Shown: positions 24,383 to 33,880 of the stretch, in pieces
Position numbering within the stretch: the stretch's first letter is position 1
How the letters are laid out: each line of letters opens with the position of its first letter
The notes under the pieces: model-generated
Databases searched by the model: none
Seen by the model: only the letters and a program-made list of their open reading frames with translations
What the model was told of the DNA's origin: nothing
Translations under genes and position numbers: made by a program
Source: CAXBOO01 sp963977425
GTDB taxonomy: Bacteria > Bacteroidota > Bacteroidia > Flavobacteriales_D > Luteibaculaceae
Assembly: GCA_963977425.1 (NCBI GenBank)
Contig: CAXBOO010000001.1
Span: 124,001-188,000 of the forward strand
Length of the DNA: 64,000 bases
Reading direction: 5' to 3'

Positions 24383-27298
24383 CTAGTATCCAAAAAGTTC
24401 TTCAGGTGTTAGTTTTTGAACTGAACCTAATTTGTTTAACGCATCAAAATCAATGTTTTTTTCATTTCCAATAACGGTGTAATGGTATTTTTTTCCTTTT
24501 ATATGTTGGTTAAAAAAGGCATTTAAATCGTCCATTGTCATGGCCTGAATGTCATTATAAAGTGCAATACGAGTGTCCTTATCTAAGCCTTGTTTTTTCA
24601 AACTTAAATAGTTCCAAAAAATGTTGTCATCTTGAATACGACTACTTTCAAGGCTTTTTAGTGCGGATAGTTTTGCGTCCTCGAATTGATCTTTTGCCTG
24701 TGGCATATCGTTCATTAGATGCAAAAGGGCATCCACGGCTTCATTCAGTTTATCAGCCTGTGTTCCAATGTATCCGTTTACGTAATTGGATTTGTTGATT
24801 TTATTGGTGCTAGAGTAAAAGGCATAAGCTGAGTAGGCTAAGGCTTTACTTTCTCGTATTTCTTGAAAAACAATAGACGATAAACCTGTTCCGAAATATT
24901 GATTGAACACGTTGGCCTCATCTCGAAGTTTGATGTCGTACTTGGTGTCTTTGCTTAACATACGAAGCTCGGCTTGAACCATGTCGTAATGAGCGAAGTA
25001 CACTTTGTTTTCGGTAATTTCTAACTCCTTATATTCTTGCTCAGGAATCAATTGAGCATAGCTTTCTTGAAGATTGTGCGAGGCTATTATCTTTTCTTTT
25101 ATTAAGTCTTTATCTTCAGGACCATAGTAGAATGCGAGATGTTCGAAAGTGAAAATGTGTTTAACCAAATCAAGTAAATCCTTTGGATCTTTGGTTCGAA
25201 GTTCATCAATAGAAATGGCATCGTTATAAGGGTTCAAAGGCCCGTATTTGGCGTAAGCACCCATTGCAGATCTATGAATAGTGCTCTTATTTTTTTTAGA
25301 GTTTTCGCGCTGTTTTTCAATTTTATTGATCAGCTTATTGTAGGCTGATTCGTTAACTTCAGCGTTAGCTATAAGGTGCTCAAGAAGCTCAATTCCTTCG
25401 TCTAAATTCTTACTAAGTCCGGCAATGGTAACGTATACCCTTTCGCCAGCTGCCGACACGTAAAAATCCAATCCAAGTTTGAATAATTCCTTTTTAAAGG
25501 CTTCGTTGGTGTATTTGTTCGTGCCTAAATAGTCGAGGTAAGAAACGGCTAAACCTAAATAAGGATCAGATTTAGACCCCATTTCTAACACATAATTCAA
25601 ACGAAACAATTCATTGTGCGTATTCTTTATGTAGTAAAAATCAAAACCGGGTTTTATGGTCTCACGTGCCAATTCTTTGTCATAATCTATAAAAACAGGT
25701 TTCAACCTTGTTTCGGGCATTTTTCTAATCTTTTTGGCAAAAGCAGAAGCTGTATCTCGATTCAAGTTGATTGGACTGATGTTTGGTTTTTCTACTTTGT
25801 GAGTCGAGTTATCTGTACCCAATCGTTTGTTGACTACAACATAGTTTTCTCCAAATGTTTCGTTAGCAAAAGTCACAATGTCTTCCTTGCTTATATTCTC
25901 TAACCGATCGAAACGTTGAGCCATATATTCTAGACTCTGATTTTTGATGAAAACATCAACCAAAACCGATGCTCTATAAGCAGGGTATTCTGAAGATTGA
26001 AGCTGACTTTTTTTGAAATCGTTGATGATGGCATCTAGCAACCAATCTTCGAAATCACCAGATTTTACTTTTTCTAATTCCAAAAGAAGCAGATCCTTTA
26101 CTTCTTCTAGACTTTGTCCTTTTTGAGGTTTACCAACCAATGAAAATGTACCGTAATCTAATTGCCCGTAATAATAACTGTAAGCATCTTGCACTTTTTG
26201 TTTTTGTATAAGATCTAGATCCAATAGACCCGCACCACCATTGTTTAGAATATTGTCTATCAAGGTGAGTTTGTCGGCGGCATCTGTGCCATCTTTATCT
26301 ACTCGAAACGCTATAGCAACCGACTCGTTTGAAGGGCCAAATACATCGGCTATTTTAGGTTCGGTAATGGGTTTTTCTACTGGCGGTGTGTAGTTAGGTA
26401 ATTCTTTTCTTTTCCATAATCCAAATTGCTTTTCTATAATATCTACTGCGTTTTCTGGCACATCACCTGTAAGGATTAAGGCCATGTTGTTGGGTACGTA
26501 ATAGGTGTCAAAATACGCATGGATTTTTTCCATCGATGGATTTTTCAAATGCTCTCCTGTACCAATAGTGGTTTGTGTTCCGTACTGATGATTTGGAAAT
26601 AAAAGCGCATTCATTTTGAAATGTTGCTTCCTGCCATCGCTGTCTTGAGATCGATTGAATTCTTCGTAAACAGTCTCCAGTTCGGTATGAAATAAGCGCA
26701 AAGTCAATTCACTAAAACGATTGGCTTCTATGGTGGCCCATTTGTCGAATTCGTTGCTCGGAATGGTATTTACATAAACCGTTTGTTCGTTGCTAGTATA
26801 AGCATTAGTACCTGATGCTCCCAGTGATGAAATCAATTTATCGTATTCATTGGGAGCAGTGTATTTTGCCGCTATTTGCGATATACTATCTATTTGCTGA
26901 TACAGATCTTTTCGCTCATCTTCATCAGTTGTCTGACGGCGTTTTTCGTATAGATCCGATATTTTTTTGAGTTCAATTTTTTCTTTTTCCCAATCCAAAC
27001 TGGCTATAGAACTGTTGCCCTTAAAAAGCATGTGTTCTAAGTAATGAGCCAAACCTGTGGCATCTGCTGGATCGTATTTACTGCCTGCTCTAACAGCAAC
27101 CCGGGTAACAATTTTGGGTTCGTTATGATTTCTACTGATGTATATTTTCAACCCATTTTTAAGGGTATGCAATTCCGTTTTCAACGGATCGTTTGCGGCA
27201 CTTTCAAATCCTCTTATCTCTTTCTCCATATTGCTTTCGCAGGCTACCGTTGCTAATAATGCACTGGCAAAAATCCCTTTTTTAAAATAATTGGTCAT
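24383..27298 (-). CDS. M16 family metallopeptidase lipoprotein (two-domain, 971 residues)
   Basis: An envelope zinc peptidase of the insulinase/pitrilysin family. It has lipobox LLATVAC (C20) and the inverted zinc motif HYLEH (H85, E88, H89), with a third ligand expected in ETVYEEFNRSQDSD. A second M16-like half lacking the motif follows from about residue 520. Length about 970 fits proteins with both halves in one chain. It likely degrades peptides in the periplasm or at the surface. A perfect 8-bp dyad lies just upstream of the start. Confidence 0.92.
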   Translation of the reverse strand: MTNYFKKGIFASALLATVACESNMEKEIRGFESAANDPLKTELHTLKNGLKIYISRNHNEPKIVTRVAVRAGSKYDPADATGLAHYLEHMLFKGNSSIASLDWEKEKIELKKISDLYEKRRQTTDEDERKDLYQQIDSISQIAAKYTAPNEYDKLISSLGASGTNAYTSNEQTVYVNTIPSNEFDKWATIEANRFSELTLRLFHTELETVYEEFNRSQDSDGRKQHFKMNALLFPNHQYGTQTTIGTGEHLKNPSMEKIHAYFDTYYVPNNMALILTGDVPENAVDIIEKQFGLWKRKELPNYTPPVEKPITEPKIADVFGPSNESVAIAFRVDKDGTDAADKLTLIDNILNNGGAGLLDLDLIQKQKVQDAYSYYYGQLDYGTFSLVGKPQKGQSLEEVKDLLLLELEKVKSGDFEDWLLDAIINDFKKSQLQSSEYPAYRASVLVDVFIKNQSLEYMAQRFDRLENISKEDIVTFANETFGENYVVVNKRLGTDNSTHKVEKPNISPINLNRDTASAFAKKIRKMPETRLKPVFIDYDKELARETIKPGFDFYYIKNTHNELFRLNYVLEMGSKSDPYLGLAVSYLDYLGTNKYTNEAFKKELFKLGLDFYVSAAGERVYVTIAGLSKNLDEGIELLEHLIANAEVNESAYNKLINKIEKQRENSKKNKSTIHRSAMGAYAKYGPLNPYNDAISIDELRTKDPKDLLDLVKHIFTFEHLAFYYGPEDKDLIKEKIIASHNLQESYAQLIPEQEYKELEITENKVYFAHYDMVQAELRMLSKDTKYDIKLRDEANVFNQYFGTGLSSIVFQEIRESKALAYSAYAFYSSTNKINKSNYVNGYIGTQADKLNEAVDALLHLMNDMPQAKDQFEDAKLSALKSLESSRIQDDNIFWNYLSLKKQGLDKDTRIALYNDIQAMTMDDLNAFFNQHIKGKKYHYTVIGNEKNIDFDALNKLGSVQKLTPEELFGY

Positions 27299-27306
27299 TT
27301 TGGTGG

Positions 27307-27332
27307 ATTATTGGTTGAAAGTAGCCAATAAT
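27307..27332. promoter_or_regulatory. Dyad between divergent M16 and P-loop genes
   Basis: ATTATTGG (27307-27314) and CCAATAAT (27325-27332) form a perfect inverted repeat with a 10-bp spacer. It begins 9 bp upstream of the M16 start codon, so it may be a leader hairpin in that mRNA or an operator in the 103-bp divergent region. Only position and symmetry support it. Confidence 0.35.
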
Positions 27333-27401
27333 ACCTAGTTCTGAAGGGTGTTTGGCGAGATAGAACAGCTATTGAGCAAATAAAATCTGCATTTTTGTGA
27401 T

Positions 27402-27938
27402 GTGTGCACGCAAATCATCATAACTGGACCTCCAGGATCTGGAAAATCGTCTTTAATCCGAGCGTTAAAATTAGCCGGTCATGTGGTTTTGCCCGAAATT
27501 GCTCGCGAAGTCATAAAAGCGGAAGAAAAAAGTGGGCGTGGTCTTTTTCCTTGGTCGCATTTAATGGAGTTTTCTGACATCGTTTTCCGTGAATTTTTGG
27601 GGCGAAAAAAAGACTTCGGAAAACCTTTAGTTTTTACCGACAGAGGCATACCCGATACATTGTCGTATATGTTGCTAGGAGGTCTCCAATACCCACAAGA
27701 ATACTTAGATGAGTTGGCCAATTATCCATATCATAAAGTGGTGTTTTACGCTCCTTTTTGGGGAGATATTTATAGAGTAGATGCGGTAAGGAAAGAGACT
27801 GTGGAAGAAGCCAAAGCAGTAGGTAAAGCCATTGAACAATGTTATACCGACTTGGGTTTTACACTTTACCAACTACCTTTGGGCACCGTTGCCGAACGGG
27901 TTCGTTATGTGGAAGATTACATTAAATACCATTTTTAA
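27402..27938 (+). CDS. P-loop ATPase/kinase-like protein (AAA_28 type)
   Basis: The 178-residue protein starts at GTG and has a Walker A loop GPPGSGKSS (residues 9-17) and FTDRGIPDTLSY (about 83-94), a kinase-like motif found in AAA_28 proteins related to NadR and thymidylate kinase folds. Substrate unknown. It is the first gene of the unit that contains btuF, btuC and btuD, and its 3' end overlaps the btuF start by 32 bp. A role in cobamide metabolism is possible from context only; it lacks the features of CobU. Confidence 0.75.
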   Translation: MCTQIIITGPPGSGKSSLIRALKLAGHVVLPEIAREVIKAEEKSGRGLFPWSHLMEFSDIVFREFLGRKKDFGKPLVFTDRGIPDTLSYMLLGGLQYPQEYLDELANYPYHKVVFYAPFWGDIYRVDAVRKETVEEAKAVGKAIEQCYTDLGFTLYQLPLGTVAERVRYVEDYIKYHF

Positions 27939-28998
27939 ATCTGTTTTGATTGGGCTAATACTGTCCACTTTACTCTCTTGTCAATCTACTGCAACATCGA
28001 CAGATACTGTAGAAAACGAACAAGCATGGAATGAAAATGCTTATGCGGATAAATTCAAATTACGATCCACCAACGATAGCGTTTTTCTTCAAATTGAATC
28101 GCCAGTTTCGAACCAATACATAGATTATGCTTTCAGAAAATATTCGGTTAGTGAAATAGCATTAAGCAATTCTGTACAATGGTCATTTTTAAAGTTGTTG
28201 GTTGGCAAAAAAGAACTTCCAGGGGCGGTTGCTGGACACAAATATTTTTGTGATAGCATCATCCATTCATCGGTAGCTGATGGACAAGTTGTGGAACTCA
28301 GAGGTGCTGAGAATATAGATGAGGAACAGATGATATTGAGCGAGAGTAAACTTTTGCTTCAAGATGGTTTTGGTCAGCGAATATTAAGTCAAGAGGGTGC
28401 AAAACCTTACGAAACACTTTTCATCATGGAGTGGAAAGAGAACCACCCATTGGCTCGTTTGGAGTGGATAAAAGTTTTGGGTGCTTTGGTTGGCAAAGAA
28501 AAAGAGGCCACTTCCATTTTTGAGAATAAAAGATCTGCTTACGAAACGCTTAAAAATAGTTTTTCAAAGAAGTCCATTTCTTGTAACGTGATGACATCTG
28601 CTCCTTACAAAAATGAATGGCATATACCCGCTAAAAATTCTTACATGGAAACGCTTATCAGCGATGCTGGCGGTGCTCTGTTGCACAACCAACAAAACGA
28701 ACATGTGAGCCAAAAATTAAATCTTGAAGAAGCTTACATAGATTTTAAAGTGGCCGATGTATGGTTGGTAAACTCTGGAATTGAGCAATTGAAAGTTCTA
28801 GAAGCGGCCGTGCCATTTTACAATGAAATAAAGGCAGCTCAAAAGGGCAATATTTACAACTATCACAAGAGCAAAGCGTTTGGGAATTACTTTTTTTGGG
28901 AAGATGGTGTTTGCCAGCCCGAACAGCTTTTAAGCGAGTACCGACAAATGTTTGAAGGTAATTTGGAACAATCGAAATACTACATGCATGTTGAATAA
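27907..28998 (+). CDS. btuF: Cobalamin ABC transporter substrate-binding lipoprotein
   Basis: A 363-residue class III periplasmic binding protein fold with lipobox LSTLLSC, anchored to the inner membrane side of the periplasm. I placed the start at the ATG at 27907 because it gives a proper n-region (MWKITLNTIFKS) before the hydrophobic core; an upstream in-frame ATG at 27832 would bury the signal. The domain linker helix region and ENHPLARLEWIKVLGALVG resemble FecB/BtuF proteins. The B12 assignment rests on the following permease and ATPase genes and on the nearby cobalamin riboswitch and BtuB. Confidence 0.82.
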   Translation: MWKITLNTIFKSVLIGLILSTLLSCQSTATSTDTVENEQAWNENAYADKFKLRSTNDSVFLQIESPVSNQYIDYAFRKYSVSEIALSNSVQWSFLKLLVGKKELPGAVAGHKYFCDSIIHSSVADGQVVELRGAENIDEEQMILSESKLLLQDGFGQRILSQEGAKPYETLFIMEWKENHPLARLEWIKVLGALVGKEKEATSIFENKRSAYETLKNSFSKKSISCNVMTSAPYKNEWHIPAKNSYMETLISDAGGALLHNQQNEHVSQKLNLEEAYIDFKVADVWLVNSGIEQLKVLEAAVPFYNEIKAAQKGNIYNYHKSKAFGNYFFWEDGVCQPEQLLSEYRQMFEGNLEQSKYYMHVE

Positions 28999-29986
28999 AT
29001 CCACGTGGATGGTTTTTGGGCTTTTGGCATTTGTTGTTCTTTCTGTCGCTGCTAATATTTACTTCGCCGGGTCGAGCAACGTTTGGGGAACCGACAATGC
29101 CGAATACATCTTGTTCAATTTGCGCTTACCAAAAACACTTACGTGTATTCTGTGCGGAATGGGACTTTCAACCTGCGGTTTATTGCTTCAAACTTTTTTT
29201 AAAAACCCCCTTGCAGGGCCCTCCGTTCTAGGAATAAATAGTGGAGCAGCCTTAGGGACCGCCATGGTGATTTTGTTTTCTGAACACATCTATTTAGGCT
29301 ATTTGTGGGAAAATGTTGGCTTCAATTATGGAGTGCTTATCATCAGTTCTTTAACAGGAGCATTGCTAGTTATGGCCGTTATTTATACGCTTAGTTTGGC
29401 CGTTAAAAACCAAGCCATTTTAGTTATAGCGGGTCTTATGGTAGGCAACATTGCTTTGGCCATAGTGGGTGTTTTGCAATATTACAGTCAGCCCGATGAT
29501 TTGAAAAATTACATCCTTTGGACGTTTGGTTCTGTGGCAGGTTTGAGTATGAATCAAGTAGGGATTATGGCTATCATCATAGTGCCAACCTTCTTGGCCT
29601 GCATAGCTTTAAGCAAACAACTCGATTTTATGCTTTTGGACAATAGAACGGCTAGCGCTCTTGGTTTTAAGTCGAAAACGATGAGCCGTAGAGTGTTGTT
29701 GTTGTCGTCAATTTTAGCAGCCATCTGCACGGCTTTTTGCGGACCTATTGGGTTTGTAGGCATAGCAGTTCCGTATTTAAGTAGAATATTATTTGCCAAA
29801 GAATTGCACCTAAAATTACTTATTGTAAATGCTCTTTTAGGAGCTTCGCTTATTTTGTGGGCCGATGTATTGTGTCATGGTATTGCTGGTTTCAGATTGC
29901 CCTTGAATGTAGTAATGGCCTTGTTTGGATCGCCTATAGTACTGCTTATTTTATTCCGTTATAGAAGAACCAAAAGCTTAGGGTAA
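28988..29986 (+). CDS. btuC: Cobalamin ABC transporter permease (FecCD family)
   Basis: A 332-residue inner-membrane permease with about ten helices. Family signatures are LRLPKTLTCILCGMGLSTCG, LLQTFFKNPLAGPSVLGINS and GPIGFVGIAVPYLSR near the C-terminus, which couples to the ATPase. The ATG at 28988 overlaps the btuF stop by 11 bp; an earlier in-frame ATG at 28952 would add residues without a helix and lies inside btuF. Iron-siderophore permeases are homologous, so B12 specificity comes from the locus. Confidence 0.87.
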   Translation: MLNKSTWMVFGLLAFVVLSVAANIYFAGSSNVWGTDNAEYILFNLRLPKTLTCILCGMGLSTCGLLLQTFFKNPLAGPSVLGINSGAALGTAMVILFSEHIYLGYLWENVGFNYGVLIISSLTGALLVMAVIYTLSLAVKNQAILVIAGLMVGNIALAIVGVLQYYSQPDDLKNYILWTFGSVAGLSMNQVGIMAIIIVPTFLACIALSKQLDFMLLDNRTASALGFKSKTMSRRVLLLSSILAAICTAFCGPIGFVGIAVPYLSRILFAKELHLKLLIVNALLGASLILWADVLCHGIAGFRLPLNVVMALFGSPIVLLILFRYRRTKSLG

Positions 29987-30717
29987 TGGAAATCAAACAC
30001 GCACATATTGGCTATACCGATTCGCTTTTTATGGTGGAAAATCTTACGGTGAAACCAGGCGAAATCCTCTGCATATTGGGTAACAATGGCTGTGGAAAAT
30101 CGACATTATTGCAAACAATGGCTGGTTTTTTATCGCCTTTAAAAGGCATGGTTGTACGCGACACACATCAACAAATTGCCTTTTTGGGCAGCAAGTCGCA
30201 AAGTCATCCGCAGTTAAAAGTTGGGCAAGCCTTGCTATTGGCTTTCAACAAACACAAACCGTGGTACAAAAGTTATTCGGCAGATCAAATGACTGCTTGT
30301 GATGCGCTTTTAAAAGAGTACAATTTGTTGCACAAAAAAGGAGCTTATGTCAACGAACTGAGCGATGGACAAATGCAAAAATTGTGGCTGGGTCAAGCAT
30401 TATTATCCAACCCAGATATTTTGTTTTTGGATGAACCTACAGGCCATTTAGATGCTACCAATACAGCATTTATTTTCATGAAATTGAAACATTGGGTAGA
30501 AACTGAAAATAAAACGGTTGTCCTTACAAGCCATAAAATCGATTGGATTTTGCAATTTTCGGACAATATTTTGCTGATCGATGACAACAAAAGTGAGCAA
30601 TTCAGTACAGATCACCCTGAGTTGGTGACTCGATTAAATAATTGTTTTTCAGGTAGTTATCATAAGGTTGATTTTGGTAAAAATCAATATCAATTGCAAT
30701 TCAAGAATAAAAATTAG
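29986..30717 (+). CDS. btuD: Cobalamin ABC transporter ATP-binding protein
   Basis: A 243-residue ATPase with Walker A GNNGCGKST (residues 32-40), signature motif LSDGQMQKLWLGQAL, Walker B ILFLDEPTGHLD and the switch histidine in TSHKID. The signature has D in place of the common G/S (LSGGQ to LSDGQ), a tolerated variation in the BtuD/FhuC group. Its start shares a base with the btuC stop, so the three subunits are translated together. The riboswitch lies just downstream, so it does not control this gene. Confidence 0.9.
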   Translation: MEIKHAHIGYTDSLFMVENLTVKPGEILCILGNNGCGKSTLLQTMAGFLSPLKGMVVRDTHQQIAFLGSKSQSHPQLKVGQALLLAFNKHKPWYKSYSADQMTACDALLKEYNLLHKKGAYVNELSDGQMQKLWLGQALLSNPDILFLDEPTGHLDATNTAFIFMKLKHWVETENKTVVLTSHKIDWILQFSDNILLIDDNKSEQFSTDHPELVTRLNNCFSGSYHKVDFGKNQYQLQFKNKN

Positions 30718-30728
30718 ATTTGCCCCGC

Positions 30729-30893
30729 TTTAGGTTCCTTGCTTCGGTAAGGATGAAAAGGGAATGGCGTGTAAATCGTCAACTGTCCTCGCAGCCGTAA
30801 AGATCTATGTTTTGTTTCCTCATTGCCACTGCTAACGCGGGAAGGCGAAACAAATCGAAAATCTGTAGTCGGAAGACCTGCCAAAGCCATTAT
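30729..30893 (+). ncRNA. Cobalamin riboswitch
   Basis: The conserved adenosylcobalamin aptamer core is clear: AGGTTCC at 30732, AAAAGGGAAT...CGTG around 30756-30771, AACTGTCCTCGCAGCCGTAA (30781-30800), CCACTG (30826-30831), GCGGGAAGGCG (30837-30847) and the B12 box AGTCGGAAGACCTGCC (30867-30882). It sits in the leader of btuB. A possible expression-platform stem, TCCG...CGGA near 30903-30918, precedes the start codon at 30933. B12 binding is expected to lower expression of btuB and the gene after it. Confidence 0.95.
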
Positions 30894-30932
30894 AGTACAT
30901 CGTCCGCGAGGAAACGGATTAATGCTTGGCCA

Positions 30933-32765
30933 ATGAAAAAAATAGTTTTCTTATTAGCATTTTTCACATCCGTAGGGATGCAAGGACAGCTGCACAAAAA
31001 TTTGGACAGCATAGAAGTCTTTGCCCGTCGATCGGTAGCCGATATTCAAGTACAGCAAATTGATAGCACTATTCTGCAATTTTCTGCGGCTGAAAACTTG
31101 GGCGATATTCTTCAAAAACATTCGGGAATAAATGTAAATGCCAATGGCTTTTTTGGACAAGTAAGCAGTCCTTCATCCGGCGGCTTGGGGTCCGATCATG
31201 TGAAAATTCATTGGGAAGGTGTTGAACTCAATCAATTGACTTTAGGCTCGTTTGACTTGTCTCTTTTCCCTTCTTTTTTGGCGGGGAAAGTAAGTTTGAA
31301 TAGCGGCTCAGACTTCAATACACTCGGTTGTACAGCCTCGGGTTTAGGGGTCAATATTGAATCTGGTAATGGAGATAAAAATCAGCTCAATTTTGGCGTA
31401 GGTTCATTTGGATATTACAGGGCTTCAGTAAAAATTTCAGAACAAATAGACGGAATCAACTTCAGCATTCAACCGTATATTATCTCCAGTCAAAATAATT
31501 TCGAATACGAAGAAAAACGACCACGTGATGTGGTACTTAAAGAAAGCGACCACAATGCATTGCAACAATATGGAGTAATGGCAGAAGTGCGTTTGGGTAC
31601 TCAATGGAAAACTGGCGTTTGGGCACAAAAAAGGAGCAAACAATTGCCTTCTATACTCCAACAGTCTGGTGCATCGTCTGCTTTGCAGCTCGATGAAAAC
31701 TATAGATTTTTTACCCGTTTCAACCCAAATAGTCGCTGGGAATGGCAGGCAGACTATAGCAACGATAATTTGGTTTACCGAGATAAGTTGGATAAGGGGT
31801 CTGATTACAACATCAATAGCGTGATGAAACTTCAGCGCTTAGGGAATCATGTGCGGTATCGATTTTATGTAAATCAATTCAAAATTCAGGCTCAAAGTCA
31901 GGCCCTGTACTACAACGTTTTGTCGAGCGGTTTTTCCAACACGATGGACCAATGGCGAAGTCAAAATCAATTATCGGTAGAGTATAAAAAAGGATCTGTA
32001 TATGCACGTTTAGCCAGTAAATTAGTCGGTATTGAAAGCCAAAAGTGGCAAAATACTCTAATGGCTTCCTTAGGATATTCCTTTAAAAAGTTAACACTTT
32101 CTTATGGTGTCAACCAACGTTTCAAAGCGCCTGATTTCAACGATATGTACTGGGCCAATGGCGGAAATCCTGATTTGAAAAACGAGGAAGGATGGAGCCA
32201 TTATTTTTTGTTTCACAAAGAAGGGAAATGGGTGTCAGAATTGAAAGTAAGCCATACCGAACTGAAAAATAAAATTCAGTGGATACCGAATGGAAACAAT
32301 TGGTCGCCGATAAATATTCATCAACTCAGAAGTTTGGCTTTTGATGCTAAAATAGGCCGCAATTGGCAGAAGGAAAATCACCACGTTGGTTTCAATGCGT
32401 TTGCCAATCGTACAGTTGCGAATGAAATGGATGTTGTTACAGGTGACTATAGATCGGAACAAGTCATTTATTTGCCTTTGTACAAAGTTGGTGTTAGTGC
32501 ACATCTAAAAAGCAAAGCATGGACGTTTTCTACCAGTTCTTATGCGATGTCTAAACGTTTTACAGAATCAACTAATCAAGAATTATTTGCCTTACAAGCT
32601 TATTACAACATCGATGCGGGTGTTGGAAAAAAACTCATGCTAAACGATACGCCTTGTTCACTGCAAGTGCAGGTGAATAATGTGTTGAACAATACCGAAT
32701 TACTTGCCTTATCGCGCCCAAACCCGGGAAGGTATTACCGATTAAACATCACACTAGAATTTTAA
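30933..32765 (+). CDS. btuB: Vitamin B12 TonB-dependent receptor
   Basis: A 610-residue outer-membrane receptor. The start is the ATG at 30933 after the riboswitch, giving signal peptide MKKIVFLLAFFTSVGMQGQ; an open frame reaching back to 30807 is just the translated riboswitch. The TonB-box/plug region follows (IEVFARRSVADIQVQ, then SGINVNANG and GSDHVKIHWEGVELNQ), and then the barrel with a C-terminal strand ending in phenylalanine. Small size and control by a cobalamin riboswitch support cobamide transport. A BtuG-like surface protein gene follows after 19 bp. Confidence 0.92.
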   Translation: MKKIVFLLAFFTSVGMQGQLHKNLDSIEVFARRSVADIQVQQIDSTILQFSAAENLGDILQKHSGINVNANGFFGQVSSPSSGGLGSDHVKIHWEGVELNQLTLGSFDLSLFPSFLAGKVSLNSGSDFNTLGCTASGLGVNIESGNGDKNQLNFGVGSFGYYRASVKISEQIDGINFSIQPYIISSQNNFEYEEKRPRDVVLKESDHNALQQYGVMAEVRLGTQWKTGVWAQKRSKQLPSILQQSGASSALQLDENYRFFTRFNPNSRWEWQADYSNDNLVYRDKLDKGSDYNINSVMKLQRLGNHVRYRFYVNQFKIQAQSQALYYNVLSSGFSNTMDQWRSQNQLSVEYKKGSVYARLASKLVGIESQKWQNTLMASLGYSFKKLTLSYGVNQRFKAPDFNDMYWANGGNPDLKNEEGWSHYFLFHKEGKWVSELKVSHTELKNKIQWIPNGNNWSPINIHQLRSLAFDAKIGRNWQKENHHVGFNAFANRTVANEMDVVTGDYRSEQVIYLPLYKVGVSAHLKSKAWTFSTSSYAMSKRFTESTNQELFALQAYYNIDAGVGKKLMLNDTPCSLQVQVNNVLNNTELLALSRPNPGRYYRLNITLEF

Positions 32766-32784
32766 ATAAGAACAATCAAAAACC

Positions 32785-33858
32785 ATGAAAACAATCAACA
32801 AAGGAGCTTTTTTTGCTCTAGCACTTTCTACACTATTTGTAGCCTGCGAAAAAGACGGTACTTCAACTAACAATTCAACCGAAAGCAATGTTTATGTTGT
32901 TAACGAAGGCGGATTCTTAAAAAACAATGGATCGATATCATCCTTGAATAATGGTACAGCAAGCAACAATTTGTTTTTAGCTGCTAATGGTGTTACACCA
33001 GGAGATGTAATTCAACACATAGCCTTTATTGGTGAAAAAGCATACATCGTAGCCAACAACAGTAAGAAAATTGAAGTCGTTAGTAAAATCGATTTCAAAT
33101 CGTTAGCAACTATAGAAGATGCATCACTTTTGGATTACCCACGCTATGCACAAGCAGCCAACGGTAAAATGTACATTAGCAATGGTTCGGGAGCTGGTAA
33201 AGTTGTTGTTTTAGATACAGCTACCAACAATGTTTTAACCAGTGTTGAAATTGGTAATGGACCAGGAAAAATGACTGTAGTTGGCGACAATTTATTTGTG
33301 ATCAATGGAGGTGGATATTCAACTCCAGGCGACACCGTCAATATACCTGTAGGTTCGGTAAGTGTTATCAATACAACAAGCAATTTAGAGGTAAAACGCA
33401 CCGAATTGTTTCCAAATGCTACCGATATAGTAGTGGATGCCAACAACCGTATTTTCGCACTTTGTGGTGGAGCTACAGTTTACAATTCTGACTATTCTGC
33501 GGTATTGAAACGTACAGAACCTTACTTGGTTGAATTAAGCAGCAATGGAGACATTGTATCTTCAACATCTATAGGGTTACCAATCGACAAGCCTTCTCAA
33601 TTAGAAGTATCGGCTGACGGATCATTATACTTATACCAAGGTGGCGAAGTGTTTTCTTACAACAATGGAGTAAAAGGGCAAAGCATAGTAACGGGTCAAA
33701 GCGCGTATGGCATGAACATAGGGCCTGATAATACTTTATACTTGTCTTTAGCTGGCGATTATGCTTCTAATGGATATGTTGCTACGTATAGTTTATCGGG
33801 TGCATTCCAAGATTCTATCCTAGTAGGCGTAGTGCCAAACGGTGTTTATTTCGACTAA
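32785..33858 (+). CDS. BtuG-like beta-propeller surface lipoprotein (YncE-like, DUF5074)
   Basis: A 357-residue lipoprotein (lipobox TLFVAC) whose mature part is a beta-propeller of the YncE/DUF5074 type: NVYVVNEGGFLKNNGSISSL at the start, then repeated blades such as KAYIVANNSKKIEVV, KMYISNGSGAGKVVVLDT and NLFVINGGG. In gut Bacteroides, BtuG is a surface propeller that binds cobamides very tightly and caps BtuB. Position directly after a riboswitch-controlled btuB supports the same role here. Ligand affinity is inference. A terminator follows. Confidence 0.85.
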   Translation: MKTINKGAFFALALSTLFVACEKDGTSTNNSTESNVYVVNEGGFLKNNGSISSLNNGTASNNLFLAANGVTPGDVIQHIAFIGEKAYIVANNSKKIEVVSKIDFKSLATIEDASLLDYPRYAQAANGKMYISNGSGAGKVVVLDTATNNVLTSVEIGNGPGKMTVVGDNLFVINGGGYSTPGDTVNIPVGSVSVINTTSNLEVKRTELFPNATDIVVDANNRIFALCGGATVYNSDYSAVLKRTEPYLVELSSNGDIVSSTSIGLPIDKPSQLEVSADGSLYLYQGGEVFSYNNGVKGQSIVTGQSAYGMNIGPDNTLYLSLAGDYASNGYVATYSLSGAFQDSILVGVVPNGVYFD

Positions 33859-33880
33859 TTTTAAAGTCTAACTTTAGTGT

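Noticed and set aside
27832..27906. Earlier start for btuF
   Set aside because: It lies deep inside the upstream gene and would place 25 residues ahead of the lipoprotein signal.
30807..30932. 42-codon N-terminal extension of BtuB
   Set aside because: The extension translates the cobalamin riboswitch; the ATG at 30933 gives a normal signal peptide.
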